In this document: positions 1 to 5,151 of the stretch, piece after piece
How the letters are laid out: every line of letters starts with the position of its first letter
How positions within the stretch are numbered: position 1 is the stretch's first letter
Assembly (NCBI GenBank): GCA_964620345.1
Contig: CAZUHK010000132.1
Coordinates: forward strand, 1 to 9,468
Reading direction: 5' to 3'
DNA from: CAZUHK01 sp964620345
GTDB taxonomy: Bacteria; Planctomycetota; Phycisphaerae; Phycisphaerales; Zrk34
DNA length: 9,468 nucleotides
Translations under genes and position numbers: made by a program
The notes under the pieces: generated by a model
Seen by the model: the letters and a program-made list of their open reading frames with translations, nothing else
What the model was told of the DNA's origin: nothing
Databases searched by the model: none

Positions 1-182
1 ATGAAAGCCGGGTCTGCCGGTGGGCGTTGGGATTGGGGATCAATCGTCCCGATCGTGTATTTGGAACTTTCCGAGACGCGCTTTCCCAGCAGAGCCGACG
101 TGTCGGTGGTGCTCGCAATCGACCGGGGTAAGTCCAAGTCCGTGGTCTGCACCTGTCGCGGGGTGAAGGTGGGGCTGAGGTA
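1..182. other. Intergenic, no supported gene
   Basis: This stretch lies downstream of the minus-strand dCMP deaminase. An open frame starts at base 1 on the plus strand, but it runs antisense into the deaminase gene and its translation has no recognisable motif or composition. I see no tRNA, no clear terminator hairpin and no repeat here. Confidence 0.5.
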
Positions 183-638
183 TCAGCCGGTGATTTGTTC
201 GACCCTGACGTCCAGGGCCCCGGCCATGGTCATGCAGGCGGCGACCTCGCGTTCGTCGAGCGAGGCGTAGACCTTGCCGGCGTGGACGATGCGTTTGACG
301 CCGACTTGCAGCAACCGGCGGAAGCAGGCGGCGCAGGGCATGCCGGTGACGTAGGCGGTGCAGCCGCGCAGGTCGGTGCGGGCGAAGCAGACGGCGTTGT
401 CCTCGGCGTGGATGAACCAGTCGTACTTCTCCGGGCGGGTCAGGGGCACCAGCTCGTGGGCCAGCCCCGCGATCGGGCCGTTGTAGCCGGTGCTGACCAC
501 GCGGTTGTCGGTGTCGACCAGCACGCAGCCGTGCTGCGTGTTCGGATCGGGCGAGCGTCGGGCCACGGCCTGGGCGAGGTCGAGGAAGTAGCGGTCCCAC
601 GACGGGCGATCACGCGGCTGGGGCGGGGCGTCGGGCAT
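183..638 (-). CDS. Deoxycytidylate (dCMP) deaminase, ComEB type
   Basis: This gene encodes a 151-residue zinc-dependent deaminase of the dCMP/cytidine deaminase superfamily. The predicted reaction is dCMP to dUMP, feeding thymidylate synthesis in the cytosol. Seen in the sequence: the zinc/proton-shuttle motif H77-A78-E79 (HAEDNAV) and the second zinc motif P101-C102-A-A-C105 (PCAAC), in the usual order and spacing. An N-terminal segment RPSWDRYFLDLAQAVARRS is the typical opening of the family, and the length is normal. The start at 638 is chosen because little conserved sequence precedes it; an in-frame ATG at 650 would add four residues (MRRP). An AGGG sequence abuts the 650 ATG and sits about 12 nt before the 638 ATG, so neither start has ideal spacing. 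The gene follows the glycosyltransferase gene on the same strand with a gap of about 50 nt, so co-transcription is likely. A related deaminase with another nucleotide substrate cannot be excluded. Confidence 0.88.
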   Translation of the reverse strand: MPDAPPQPRDRPSWDRYFLDLAQAVARRSPDPNTQHGCVLVDTDNRVVSTGYNGPIAGLAHELVPLTRPEKYDWFIHAEDNAVCFARTDLRGCTAYVTGMPCAACFRRLLQVGVKRIVHAGKVYASLDEREVAACMTMAGALDVRVEQITG

Positions 639-690
639 TGGTCGTCGCATCCCTTGGGTCGGTGCTGCTGAGCGTAACCGATTCAGCGGA

Positions 691-1419
691 TCACGACGAA
701 GCGGTTTCGCGCTGGCCGTCGTACCAGATGTGCAGGCCGTCGCGGCGGCGCAGGCATCGGCCGCGGGTGAGGACGACCTTGGCCAGCAGGATGAAGTGGC
801 TGGTCCAGGTGTGGGTGCGTTCCTTGCGGCTGGAGGTGACCACCGGGCAGCCGACGATGGCGAACGGCCCGAGCCGCTTGAGCGCATCGCTCAGCAGCAG
901 TTCCTCGGCGGCGTAGTAGCGTTCGTCGAACCCGCCGACGGCGTCGAACGGCCCCTTGCGGGCGAACAGGAACGAGCCGGCGGCCCAGTTCATCACACGC
1001 GAGGTCAGGTTCCACAGCGACACGGCGAATCGGCCGGCCGCGCTGGCGCCCTGATCGAACGCGACCGGCGCCCCACCGGCCACCGCGCCGCGCTGGAGGG
1101 CGGCCCAGGCCTCGGCCAGCGTGCGCCGCGGCAGCAGCGTGTCGGCATCGACGAACACGAGCACGTCGCCCGCCGCGGCCGCGGCCCCGGCGTTGCGCGT
1201 CGCGCTGATCTGCCGGCACCGCACGTCGACCACCCGGGCCCCGGCCGCGGCGGCCCGGGCCGCGGTGTCGTCTTCCGAAGCGTCGTTCACGACGATCACC
1301 TCGTACGCCTCGCCCAGCGTCGCGGCCGCGTCGCGGGCGGCGCGCACCGTCGGGCCGATGTGTGCCGCTTCGTTGTAGGCGGGGATGATGATCGAAAGCT
1401 GGGGCGGCCGGTCGGGCAT
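691..1419 (-). CDS. Family 2 (GT-A) glycosyltransferase
   Basis: This gene encodes a 242-residue glycosyltransferase of the GT2 family, which transfers sugar from a nucleotide-sugar donor to a lipid, glycan or protein acceptor at the cytoplasmic side. Seen: the N-terminal nucleotide-binding start LSIIIPAYNEAAHIGPTV (residues 8-25), the VVNDASEDDT segment with D46, the metal-binding DAD motif (D91-A-D93, within VFVDADT), and the later GGFDERYYAAEE segment (162-173) in the position of the acceptor/catalytic-base motif. There is no obvious transmembrane helix apart from a moderately hydrophobic C-terminal stretch (HFILLAKVVL). The start at 1419 fits the family opening; a GTG at 1473 would add 18 residues with no family resemblance and would run into the divergent DUF423 gene. 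The donor and acceptor cannot be told from sequence. The gene is first in a probable two-gene minus-strand unit with the dCMP deaminase. Confidence 0.87.
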   Translation of the reverse strand: MPDRPPQLSIIIPAYNEAAHIGPTVRAARDAAATLGEAYEVIVVNDASEDDTAARAAAAGARVVDVRCRQISATRNAGAAAAAGDVLVFVDADTLLPRRTLAEAWAALQRGAVAGGAPVAFDQGASAAGRFAVSLWNLTSRVMNWAAGSFLFARKGPFDAVGGFDERYYAAEELLLSDALKRLGPFAIVGCPVVTSSRKERTHTWTSHFILLAKVVLTRGRCLRRRDGLHIWYDGQRETASS

Positions 1420-1457
1420 GGGTGCGATGTTAGCCGGTGGGGGTGCGACGGAATACC
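1420..1457. promoter_or_regulatory. Short divergent intergenic region
   Basis: Only 38 bp separate the predicted start codons of the minus-strand glycosyltransferase and the plus-strand DUF423 gene. Any promoters must overlap each other or lie within the coding regions, and one or both mRNAs may have very short leaders. No convincing -10/-35 pair is visible in this G/C-rich spacer, so this is a positional inference only. Confidence 0.3.
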
Positions 1458-1871
1458 ATGGGCGCCATGGCACGCGGATTCCTCATCGCATCGGCGGTGC
1501 TCGGCGGCACGGCGGTGATCGCCGGGGCGTTGGGCGCGCACGGGTTAGAGGGGCGCCTCGACGCGGACGCGCTGCGGACGTGGGAGCTGGCCAGCCGGTA
1601 TCAGATGGCCCATGCGCTGGCGCTGTTGGGCGTGGCGGTGGTGCCGCTTGCGGCGTGGCGCGGCGCGAACGGTGCAGATGCCGCGAAGCCGCGAGCGGCG
1701 TGGCGCGCGGCGGGGTGGTTGTTCATCCTGGGCGTGCTGATCTTCTGCGGGTCGCTCTACCTGCTGGCCCTCACCGGCATCACGTGGCTGGGCGCGATCA
1801 CGCCGATCGGCGGCACGGCGCTGATCGCCGGGTGGGCGGCGCTGTTGGTCGCGGCGGTGAGGATGCGCTGA
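1458..1871 (+). CDS. DUF423 small integral membrane protein
   Basis: This gene encodes a 137-residue inner-membrane protein of the DUF423 (YgdD-like) family, whose biochemical role is not established. Seen: four hydrophobic segments at roughly residues 8-26, 51-68, 86-106 and 110-134, and family signatures GALGAHGL (23-30), RYQMAHALALL (47-57), FCGSLYLLALTG (96-107) and ITPIGGTALIAGW (114-126). Length and topology are standard. The start at 1458 is preceded by GGA five nucleotides upstream; an ATG at 1467 (MARGF) is also plausible, and a GTG at 1437 is less likely. The TGA stop shares its final A with the ATG of recO, indicating translational coupling and one transcript. Nothing in the sequence suggests a specific link between this protein and DNA repair. 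Confidence 0.88.
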   Translation: MGAMARGFLIASAVLGGTAVIAGALGAHGLEGRLDADALRTWELASRYQMAHALALLGVAVVPLAAWRGANGADAAKPRAAWRAAGWLFILGVLIFCGSLYLLALTGITWLGAITPIGGTALIAGWAALLVAAVRMR

Positions 1872-2623
1872 TGCCCACCCGCACCGAGCAGGCGATCGTC
1901 CTGCGCCTCGTGGACTGGTCGGAGACCAGCCAGATCGCCGGGCTGCTGACGCGCGATGCGGGCAAGTGCTCGGCCACGGCAAAGGGCGCCAAGCGGCAGA
2001 CGCCCAGCGTGCTGGCCCGGTTCTCCGGCGGGCTGGAGCTCGCCACGCTCGGCGAGGCGGTGCTCATCGTCCGCGAGGGCCGGGACCTGGCCAACCTCAC
2101 CGAGTGGAACCTGCTCGACGCCCACTGGCGGCTGCGCCACGACCTGCACCGCTACGAGCTGGCGATGTACGCGATCGATCTGACCCACCACATGCTCCAC
2201 GACCACGACCCCCACCCGCGCAGCTTCGACGCGCTGCGCGAGGCCCTGGCCGCGTTCGGCGGGGCGGGCGCGGACGACGCGAAGCTCGCCCCGGCCCTGC
2301 TGCGCTTCCAGTGGGCACTGATCGACGACGCGGGGTATCGGCCGGTGCTCGATCGCGATGTGGCGACGGGCCAGCCGCCCCAGGGCGACGCCCGAGCCCT
2401 GCGCTTCAGCCCCCAGGTCGGCGGGCTGGTCTCCAACAGCGGGGCCGATGCGTGGCAGGTCCGCCACACGACCGTCGAACTGCTCCGCCGCCTGCCCGAT
2501 GGCGATGTGCTCTCGGCCGGTGCCCCCTCGATCGACCGCGCCAACCGCCTGCTGTGCGCTTACTGCCGGGCGCTTCTCGACAAGCAACTGCCGACGATGG
2601 CGGCGATCCTCGGTCGCCGATAG
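1871..2623 (+). CDS. recO: DNA repair protein RecO
   Basis: This gene encodes a 250-residue RecO, the mediator that with RecR displaces SSB and loads RecA on single-stranded DNA in the RecF pathway. Seen: an N-terminal OB-fold-type region (residues 1-80) opening with RTEQAIVLRLVDWSETSQIAGLLT and continuing with GKCSATAKGAKR and FSGGLELATLGEAVLIV, then a helical region (ALLRFQWALIDDAGYRPVLD, 142-161), FSPQVGGLVS (179-188) and a C-terminal helical end (residues 221-250). The cysteines that bind zinc in many RecO proteins are absent: where a CxxC would follow 'LDR' the sequence reads DVATG, and only C229 and C232 occur near the end. Zinc-free RecO proteins are known. The start overlaps the DUF423 stop by one base. 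The last 96 bp are repeated at 4994-5089, so the 3' end of this gene may have been replaced during an insertion. Confidence 0.92.
   Translation: MPTRTEQAIVLRLVDWSETSQIAGLLTRDAGKCSATAKGAKRQTPSVLARFSGGLELATLGEAVLIVREGRDLANLTEWNLLDAHWRLRHDLHRYELAMYAIDLTHHMLHDHDPHPRSFDALREALAAFGGAGADDAKLAPALLRFQWALIDDAGYRPVLDRDVATGQPPQGDARALRFSPQVGGLVSNSGADAWQVRHTTVELLRRLPDGDVLSAGAPSIDRANRLLCAYCRALLDKQLPTMAAILGRR
2528..2623 (+). repeat. recO 3'-end direct repeat, copy 1 (in the intact gene)
   Basis: These 96 bases, ending with the recO stop codon, match 4994-5089 at a constant offset of 2466. I count nine mismatches, at 2545, 2548, 2567, 2606, 2608, 2611, 2614, 2617 and 2620. A 38-bp core directly after 2567 is identical. 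Seven of the eight affected codons are synonymous; the one replacement is Ile to Val. Similarity stops abruptly two bases beyond the stop codon and at the upstream end. Confidence 0.95.
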
Positions 2624-2648
2624 GCGCTGTGCTTTCCGCCCAGAACGG

Positions 2649-2801
2649 TATCCCACCGCGGACGAACGCGACGTGGACTGGGATGTCATCATCGCCAGTC
2701 AGGCCGCCGAAATGAATGCGGTCGTTGTAACGAATAACACCAGGCATCTGGTCCGCTACGGTATCGATGCGAAGGACTGGTCGGAGATTCCAGCGGCCTG
2801 A
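2649..2801 (+). pseudogene. PIN-domain (VapC-like) C-terminal fragment
   Basis: About 50 codons ending in a stop resemble the C-terminal third of a PIN-domain ribonuclease, the fold of VapC-type toxins. Seen: DVDWDVIIASQAAEMNAVVVTNNTR-type sequence, in which DxDxIIA and the later VVTNNTRHL are the usual third and fourth conserved segments, followed by the typical closing DAKDWSEIP. The N-terminal half with the first catalytic acidic residue is missing: upstream sequence in this frame is the shadow of recO. There is no usable start codon or ribosome binding site at the break. It ends three bases before the tail of an oppositely oriented helicase fragment, so it looks like debris from rearrangement. 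An antitoxin partner is not visible. The family call rests on short motifs. Confidence 0.62.
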
Positions 2802-2804
2802 GCT

Positions 2805-3001
2805 TTATCGTTCAGCAGCCCCCAACTCCTTCAGCCGCTCGCCGAGCAGTTCATACGCACGAACGTTGAAGTACGCCGTGGCGACATCAAACGATTGCCG
2901 GCACCATCGGCGAGCAGAGCGTCCAGCACGTCGGACAACTGCACATTCACGTTGTCGATGGTCAATGGAATGGTCGCCGTGGATTTGTCCCTTGATGCCA
3001 T
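2805..3001 (-). pseudogene. N-terminal fragment of a PLD-like/helicase protein, frameshifted
   Basis: Reading from an ATG at 3001 gives MASRDKSTATIPLTIDNVN and onward for 36 codons; after a one-base loss near 2889-2893 the neighbouring frame continues FDVATAYFNVRAYELLGERL for 28 codons to a TAA at 2805. The joined peptide, with LSDVLDALL followed by FDVATAYFNV and ELLGERLKELG, resembles the N-terminal phospholipase D-like segment that opens a group of large SNF2/DEAD-type helicases in defence and mobile regions. Only about 65 residues remain of a protein that would normally be many hundreds long, and the normal continuation after KELG is replaced by AAER and a stop. The start has a good ribosome site, which suggests this was a real gene end. 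The family call is from memory of the motif. Confidence 0.5.
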
Positions 3002-3009
3002 TAAACGCG

Positions 3010-3014
3010 CCCTC
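3010..3014 (-). promoter_or_regulatory. Ribosome binding site of the truncated helicase gene
   Basis: GAGGG on the minus strand lies eight bases upstream of the ATG at 3001. It supports 3001 as the authentic start of the now broken gene and argues against the longer open frame that continues upstream. Confidence 0.5.
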
Positions 3015-3030
3015 GTGGATGGATCGACCA

Positions 3031-3180
3031 CAATGATACGCCTGTGACGGAAAAGACGCAGAATCAGGAGCTCGATGAGAGAGCATAACCCTGCCTCGCC
3101 TTCCGGCCCCGGATGCTCGTTTCCCGTAACCAAGGTGGGCCCACTCCGGACTTGCACCCCCGGTCGTCCGGGCATAGCTT
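3031..3180. other. Palindrome-rich intergenic stretch, possible structured RNA remnant
   Basis: No convincing gene occupies this stretch between the helicase scrap and the cassette. It holds a 10-bp perfect palindrome GTGGGCCCAC (3135-3144), an adjacent TCCGGA (3145-3150) and a hairpin with five-base arms CCCGG/CCGGG and a TCGT loop (3159-3172). On the minus strand it reads GGTGCAAGTCCGG and then GGTTACGGGAAACGAGC, which recalls the 5' structured part of bacterial group II introns, but I cannot assemble the diagnostic domain V or a reverse transcriptase. It may be a worn intron fragment or unrelated. Confidence 0.25.
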
Positions 3181-3189
3181 TTTGTCTTC

Positions 3190-3624
3190 ATGGCTGGGGA
3201 ATCGCCCGAATCTCGCCGCGAGTACCTGAAGCTTGAAGCGGTGGAGCCCAAGGATGGCTCGAACTGCTCCGTGCAGATTTCGTACGACAGGATGCAGGCC
3301 GTAGGGCGTCGCAGTATGGGCCACGCCAAAGAATGCGCCTACATTGTGCCGATGATTCTGCAAGAACCAACCGCCATTTTCGAGGGGCTGCGGCGTGACG
3401 AGGACGAAGACCGCTGGGGTTACGGCTGGCGCTGCTACTGTGGTGTTCCCCGGCGCGCGTTCGGACAGGACGGAACCGAGTGCCCACCCTATGCGGGACA
3501 GGTTTACCTCGTTTTCGTGAACGATGAGCGAGTCGCCTACAATTGGCGATGGGAAAAGGCCGACCCGGACGAACCCCGGCTGCCGATCAATCACCAAGAC
3601 CGCTTCAAGCGGAGGTTGCTATGA
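3190..3624 (+). CDS. Hypothetical protein, first gene of a coupled cassette
   Basis: This gene encodes 144 residues that I do not recognise as a named family. Seen: a soluble, charged protein with no signal peptide or membrane segment; five cysteines (C26, C49, C82, C84, C98), with C82 and C84 in GWRCYCG and C98 in TECPPY; a hydrophobic strand followed by an aromatic/acidic segment QVYLVFVNDERVAYNWRW (104-121); and a basic end HQDRFKRRLL. The ATG at 3190 is the only start after an in-frame stop at 3175, and it has no clear ribosome site. The stop overlaps the next start as ATGA. Codon use is less G/C-saturated than in recO or comEC, suggesting acquisition. The C-terminal part reads like a conserved folded domain. 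A toxin role is possible only by analogy of gene size and arrangement; no catalytic residues can be named. Confidence 0.75.
   Translation: MAGESPESRREYLKLEAVEPKDGSNCSVQISYDRMQAVGRRSMGHAKECAYIVPMILQEPTAIFEGLRRDEDEDRWGYGWRCYCGVPRRAFGQDGTECPPYAGQVYLVFVNDERVAYNWRWEKADPDEPRLPINHQDRFKRRLL
3611..3615 (+). promoter_or_regulatory. Strong ribosome binding site deciding the second cassette start
   Basis: GGAGG sits inside the end of the first cassette gene, five bases before the ATG at 3621. It fixes the start of the second gene and shows that the ATGA overlap is a functional coupling. It is among the strongest Shine-Dalgarno sequences in this window. Confidence 0.8.
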
Positions 3625-4046
3625 CAGCCATGCCCAACAACGATTTCGCTGAGAAAATGATGCAGCTTGTACCGTCCGATGAGTCGTTCCAGCCACGGGC
3701 CGACTACGACCGGGATGGCGACTGCATCGAGTTCATCTTCCGCCCCGATCCATTTTACGCAGAACGCGTGGATGACCTGGTAACCGTCTATTACAGCCAA
3801 GAAACCGGCGAGGTGATCGGCTCGCTCATCAAGGGCGTGAGCCGCTTCTGCCAGCGCATGCTTCAATCCAATCCGGGCTTTCGCATCGTCATTCAGGATG
3901 GCAAGGTGAAAGTGGAGCACATCTTCCTCGCCCACCTGCTCGGCCGCAAGGACATCCAGCCCGATGATGTGGCCAGCGTCACCTACCGCAAGCTGATCGA
4001 CGCCGCGGAGGCGTCCGACATCGAAGCGGAGGTTGGGGTCGGCTGA
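3621..4046 (+). CDS. Hypothetical protein with DUF2283-like segment, second gene of the cassette
   Basis: This gene encodes a 141-residue soluble protein. Residues 27-72 (ADYDRDGDCIEFIF ... ERVDDLVTVYYSQETGEVIG) resemble the small DUF2283 fold, which has a YDxxxDxLxI opening and a D-x-V-x-V-x-Y-x-x-x-G-x-I-x-G ending. Proteins of that type are often found beside small toxin-like genes. Here the segment is followed by about 70 further residues, with a short basic/hydrophobic strand (GFRIVIQDGKVKVEHIFLAHLL) and an acidic C terminus, so it is longer than the usual 50-70 residue family member. The start at 3621 is set by GGAGG and overlaps the previous stop by four bases. The two genes are therefore expressed together and their products may bind each other, for instance as antidote and effector, but nothing in the sequence proves it. 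The resemblance to DUF2283 is moderate. Confidence 0.75.
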   Translation: MTAMPNNDFAEKMMQLVPSDESFQPRADYDRDGDCIEFIFRPDPFYAERVDDLVTVYYSQETGEVIGSLIKGVSRFCQRMLQSNPGFRIVIQDGKVKVEHIFLAHLLGRKDIQPDDVASVTYRKLIDAAEASDIEAEVGVG

Positions 4047-4099
4047 GCCAGCCCTCCCGGCGGTATCTCACCATCTTTGTGGACAGCACCGATCACGAG

Positions 4100-4216
4100 A
4101 GCAGATTGCAGCGTTGCGTCGCGTCTGTCGGGTGCCACACCTTGTCCGCTTTAGCGGCAAGGTGTGCGGGCGTGCGGACGGCATCACACCTTGCCCTTCG
4201 GGACAAGGTGTGGCAC
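4100..4216. repeat. Compound palindromic repeat, copy 1
   Basis: An intergenic element beginning about 54 bases after the cassette. Two hairpins share the same nine-base arms CACACCTTG/CAAGGTGTG: hairpin 1 at 4136-4166, with an inner CCGC/GCGG stem and a TTTA loop; hairpin 2 at 4185-4212, closing on CC-TTCG-GG, a UUCG-type tetraloop. The outermost arms extend to 13 bases (GTGCCACACCTTG at 4132-4144 against its reverse complement at 4204-4216), so the whole can also fold as one long structure. Bases 4100-4205 match 9363-9468 at 103 of 106 positions, including about 32 bases left of the hairpins that are not part of the palindromes. It resembles a REP/BIME-type or MITE-type element, and could end transcription from the cassette. 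No transposase is present. Confidence 0.85.
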
Positions 4217-4285
4217 TCACGCTGATCCGATTGCGTCCGCGGTTAGTGCCGCAAGAAGATATCCGACACCCGTTGTTGCGCGCAT

Positions 4286-4468
4286 CTATGACGAGCCGCC
4301 ACATTGGACGTCTTCGCCGCTCTCTGGCTTCGGACGATTGGGGATCGTCCATATGGTGGCGATCAGGATGCCGATGCTCACCACGACGGCGAAAAGGTTC
4401 CAGGAACCGAATCCGCGAACCGGTTCCCAACGTCGCGCTTGCTTGACCCATCCGATCGATCTGCCTCG
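4286..4468 (-). pseudogene. Possible membrane-anchor protein fragment
   Basis: A minus-strand frame ending in TAG at 4286 encodes about 60 residues ending WNLFAVVVSIGILIATIWTI and a polar tail (PNRPKPESGEDVQ...). The 20-residue hydrophobic run with flanking Trp and charged residues looks like a real transmembrane helix, unlike most shadow frames nearby. No ATG lies close upstream in this frame, and sequence beyond about 4468 becomes arginine/proline-rich noise, so at best it is the 3' remnant of a small membrane protein gene. I cannot name a family. Confidence 0.25.
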
Positions 4469-4993
4469 GCGCCTCGGCGCGCTGGGCGTGCTCTGCGGTG
4501 AACCGCTTTGATTCTCTTCACGACGCCGCGGCGCGCATGGGTGCGGGTGCAACTGGCGACCGGATCGTGGGAAACGCGGGTTTTCTCGGTCGGCTGCAAA
4601 TGACCGTGGTTCCGGCAGGGCTTGCGCCGGCGGGCGGCGGGCGTGGGGTGCCGCGGCGCAGCGCGGGCGCGCGCCCACACGGAACGGCGGCCCTTTATGG
4701 TGATGCGCCGTATCCGGAACAACTTGTCGCATGGAATGCCCGGCGGGCCGCGCCGCGCCTCGGGCCCTGGCCCCGGCCCTGTTCGCCGGCCGGATTCCGC
4801 TGACCGCGGGGGCGGGCCACCGGCGATCTCGGGCCGATGGCCGGGCGGTCAGGGGGCGGTCATGCCCGGCCATCATCGCAAACAATGCGGTCGGCGACAT
4901 TTACGCGACGGATCACCCCGGCCCCCGGGGGGCGGGCGGTCAACGACACATCCGTGCGCCGGGCTTGCGAGGTCCGACGAGACCGAGCCGCAA
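4469..4993. other. G/C-rich stretch without a supported gene
   Basis: Several frames are open on both strands, but all give Arg/Pro/Gly/Ala-rich sequences without motifs, as expected of chance frames at this base composition. A 12-bp perfect palindrome GGGCGCGCGCCC lies at 4665-4676 and CCCCCGGGGG at 4922-4931. No tRNA, integrase or inverted terminal repeat was recognised. The stretch ends sharply where recO-like sequence begins at 4994. Confidence 0.5.
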
Positions 4994-5089
4994 TCGATCG
5001 ACCGCGCCAATCGGCTGCTGTGCGCTTACTGCAGGGCGCTTCTCGACAAGCAACTGCCGACGATGGCGGCGGTGCTGGGCCGGCGGTAG
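4994..5089 (+). pseudogene. Detached recO 3' end, direct repeat copy 2
   Basis: These bases encode the last 31 residues of RecO plus its stop codon (from IDRANRLLCAYCRALLDKQL onward), with no start codon, no ribosome site and no upstream recO sequence. Compared with the intact gene's tail at 2528-2623 there are nine base differences but only one amino acid difference (Ile to Val). Codon choice leans to CGG, CTG and GGC where the intact gene has CGC/CGA, CTC and GGT. A copy that had decayed here since a simple duplication should show random changes, so it more likely entered, or was left, as the end of a different functional recO allele. It sits 62 bases before comEC, the place where recO would lie if the islet were absent. 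Confidence 0.9.
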
Positions 5090-5112
5090 GCAGCGGGGGC
5101 GGCCGGGCGGTC

Positions 5113-5121
5113 TGGTATGAT
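5113..5121 (+). promoter_or_regulatory. Extended -10 promoter candidate for comEC
   Basis: TGG-TATGAT matches an extended -10 (TGnTATAAT) at five of six hexamer positions, about 30 bases before the comEC ATG. No good -35 is present at 17-bp spacing, which extended -10 promoters can tolerate. The predicted transcript would begin near 5128 with a leader of about 25 bases. The match is striking in such G/C-rich DNA but has not been tested. Confidence 0.45.
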
Positions 5122-5151
5122 CGGCCGACTTCTTCGCTGCGGGCGGTGGGC

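Noticed and set aside
1..270. Small plus-strand open frame at the window start
   Set aside because: It has no visible upstream context, no motif, and overlaps the well-supported dCMP deaminase on the other strand.
1385..1870. Long upstream extension of the recO frame
   Set aside because: The extension is an Arg/Gly-rich shadow of DUF423. RecO begins with the family-typical MPTRTEQAIVLRL at 1871, coupled to the DUF423 stop.
1757..2692. A 311-codon minus-strand frame opposite DUF423 and recO
   Set aside because: It crosses two well-identified genes antisense and has shadow-type composition.
3100..3180. Cobalamin-type riboswitch suggested by GGTGCAAGTCC and GGGAA on the minus strand
   Set aside because: The conserved pieces are in the wrong order and the core GCCACTG-type segment is missing. 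No B12-related gene lies downstream.
4132..4216. CRISPR-like array from the four repeated arms
   Set aside because: The arms alternate in orientation as hairpins, spacing is uneven and very short, and there are only two units. This is a palindromic repeat, not a CRISPR array.
4837..5151. Upstream extension of the comEC frame through the recO scrap
   Set aside because: It would add 105 residues read from recO in another frame and from G/C-rich noise. ComEC proteins start close to the first hydrophobic helix, which fits 5152.
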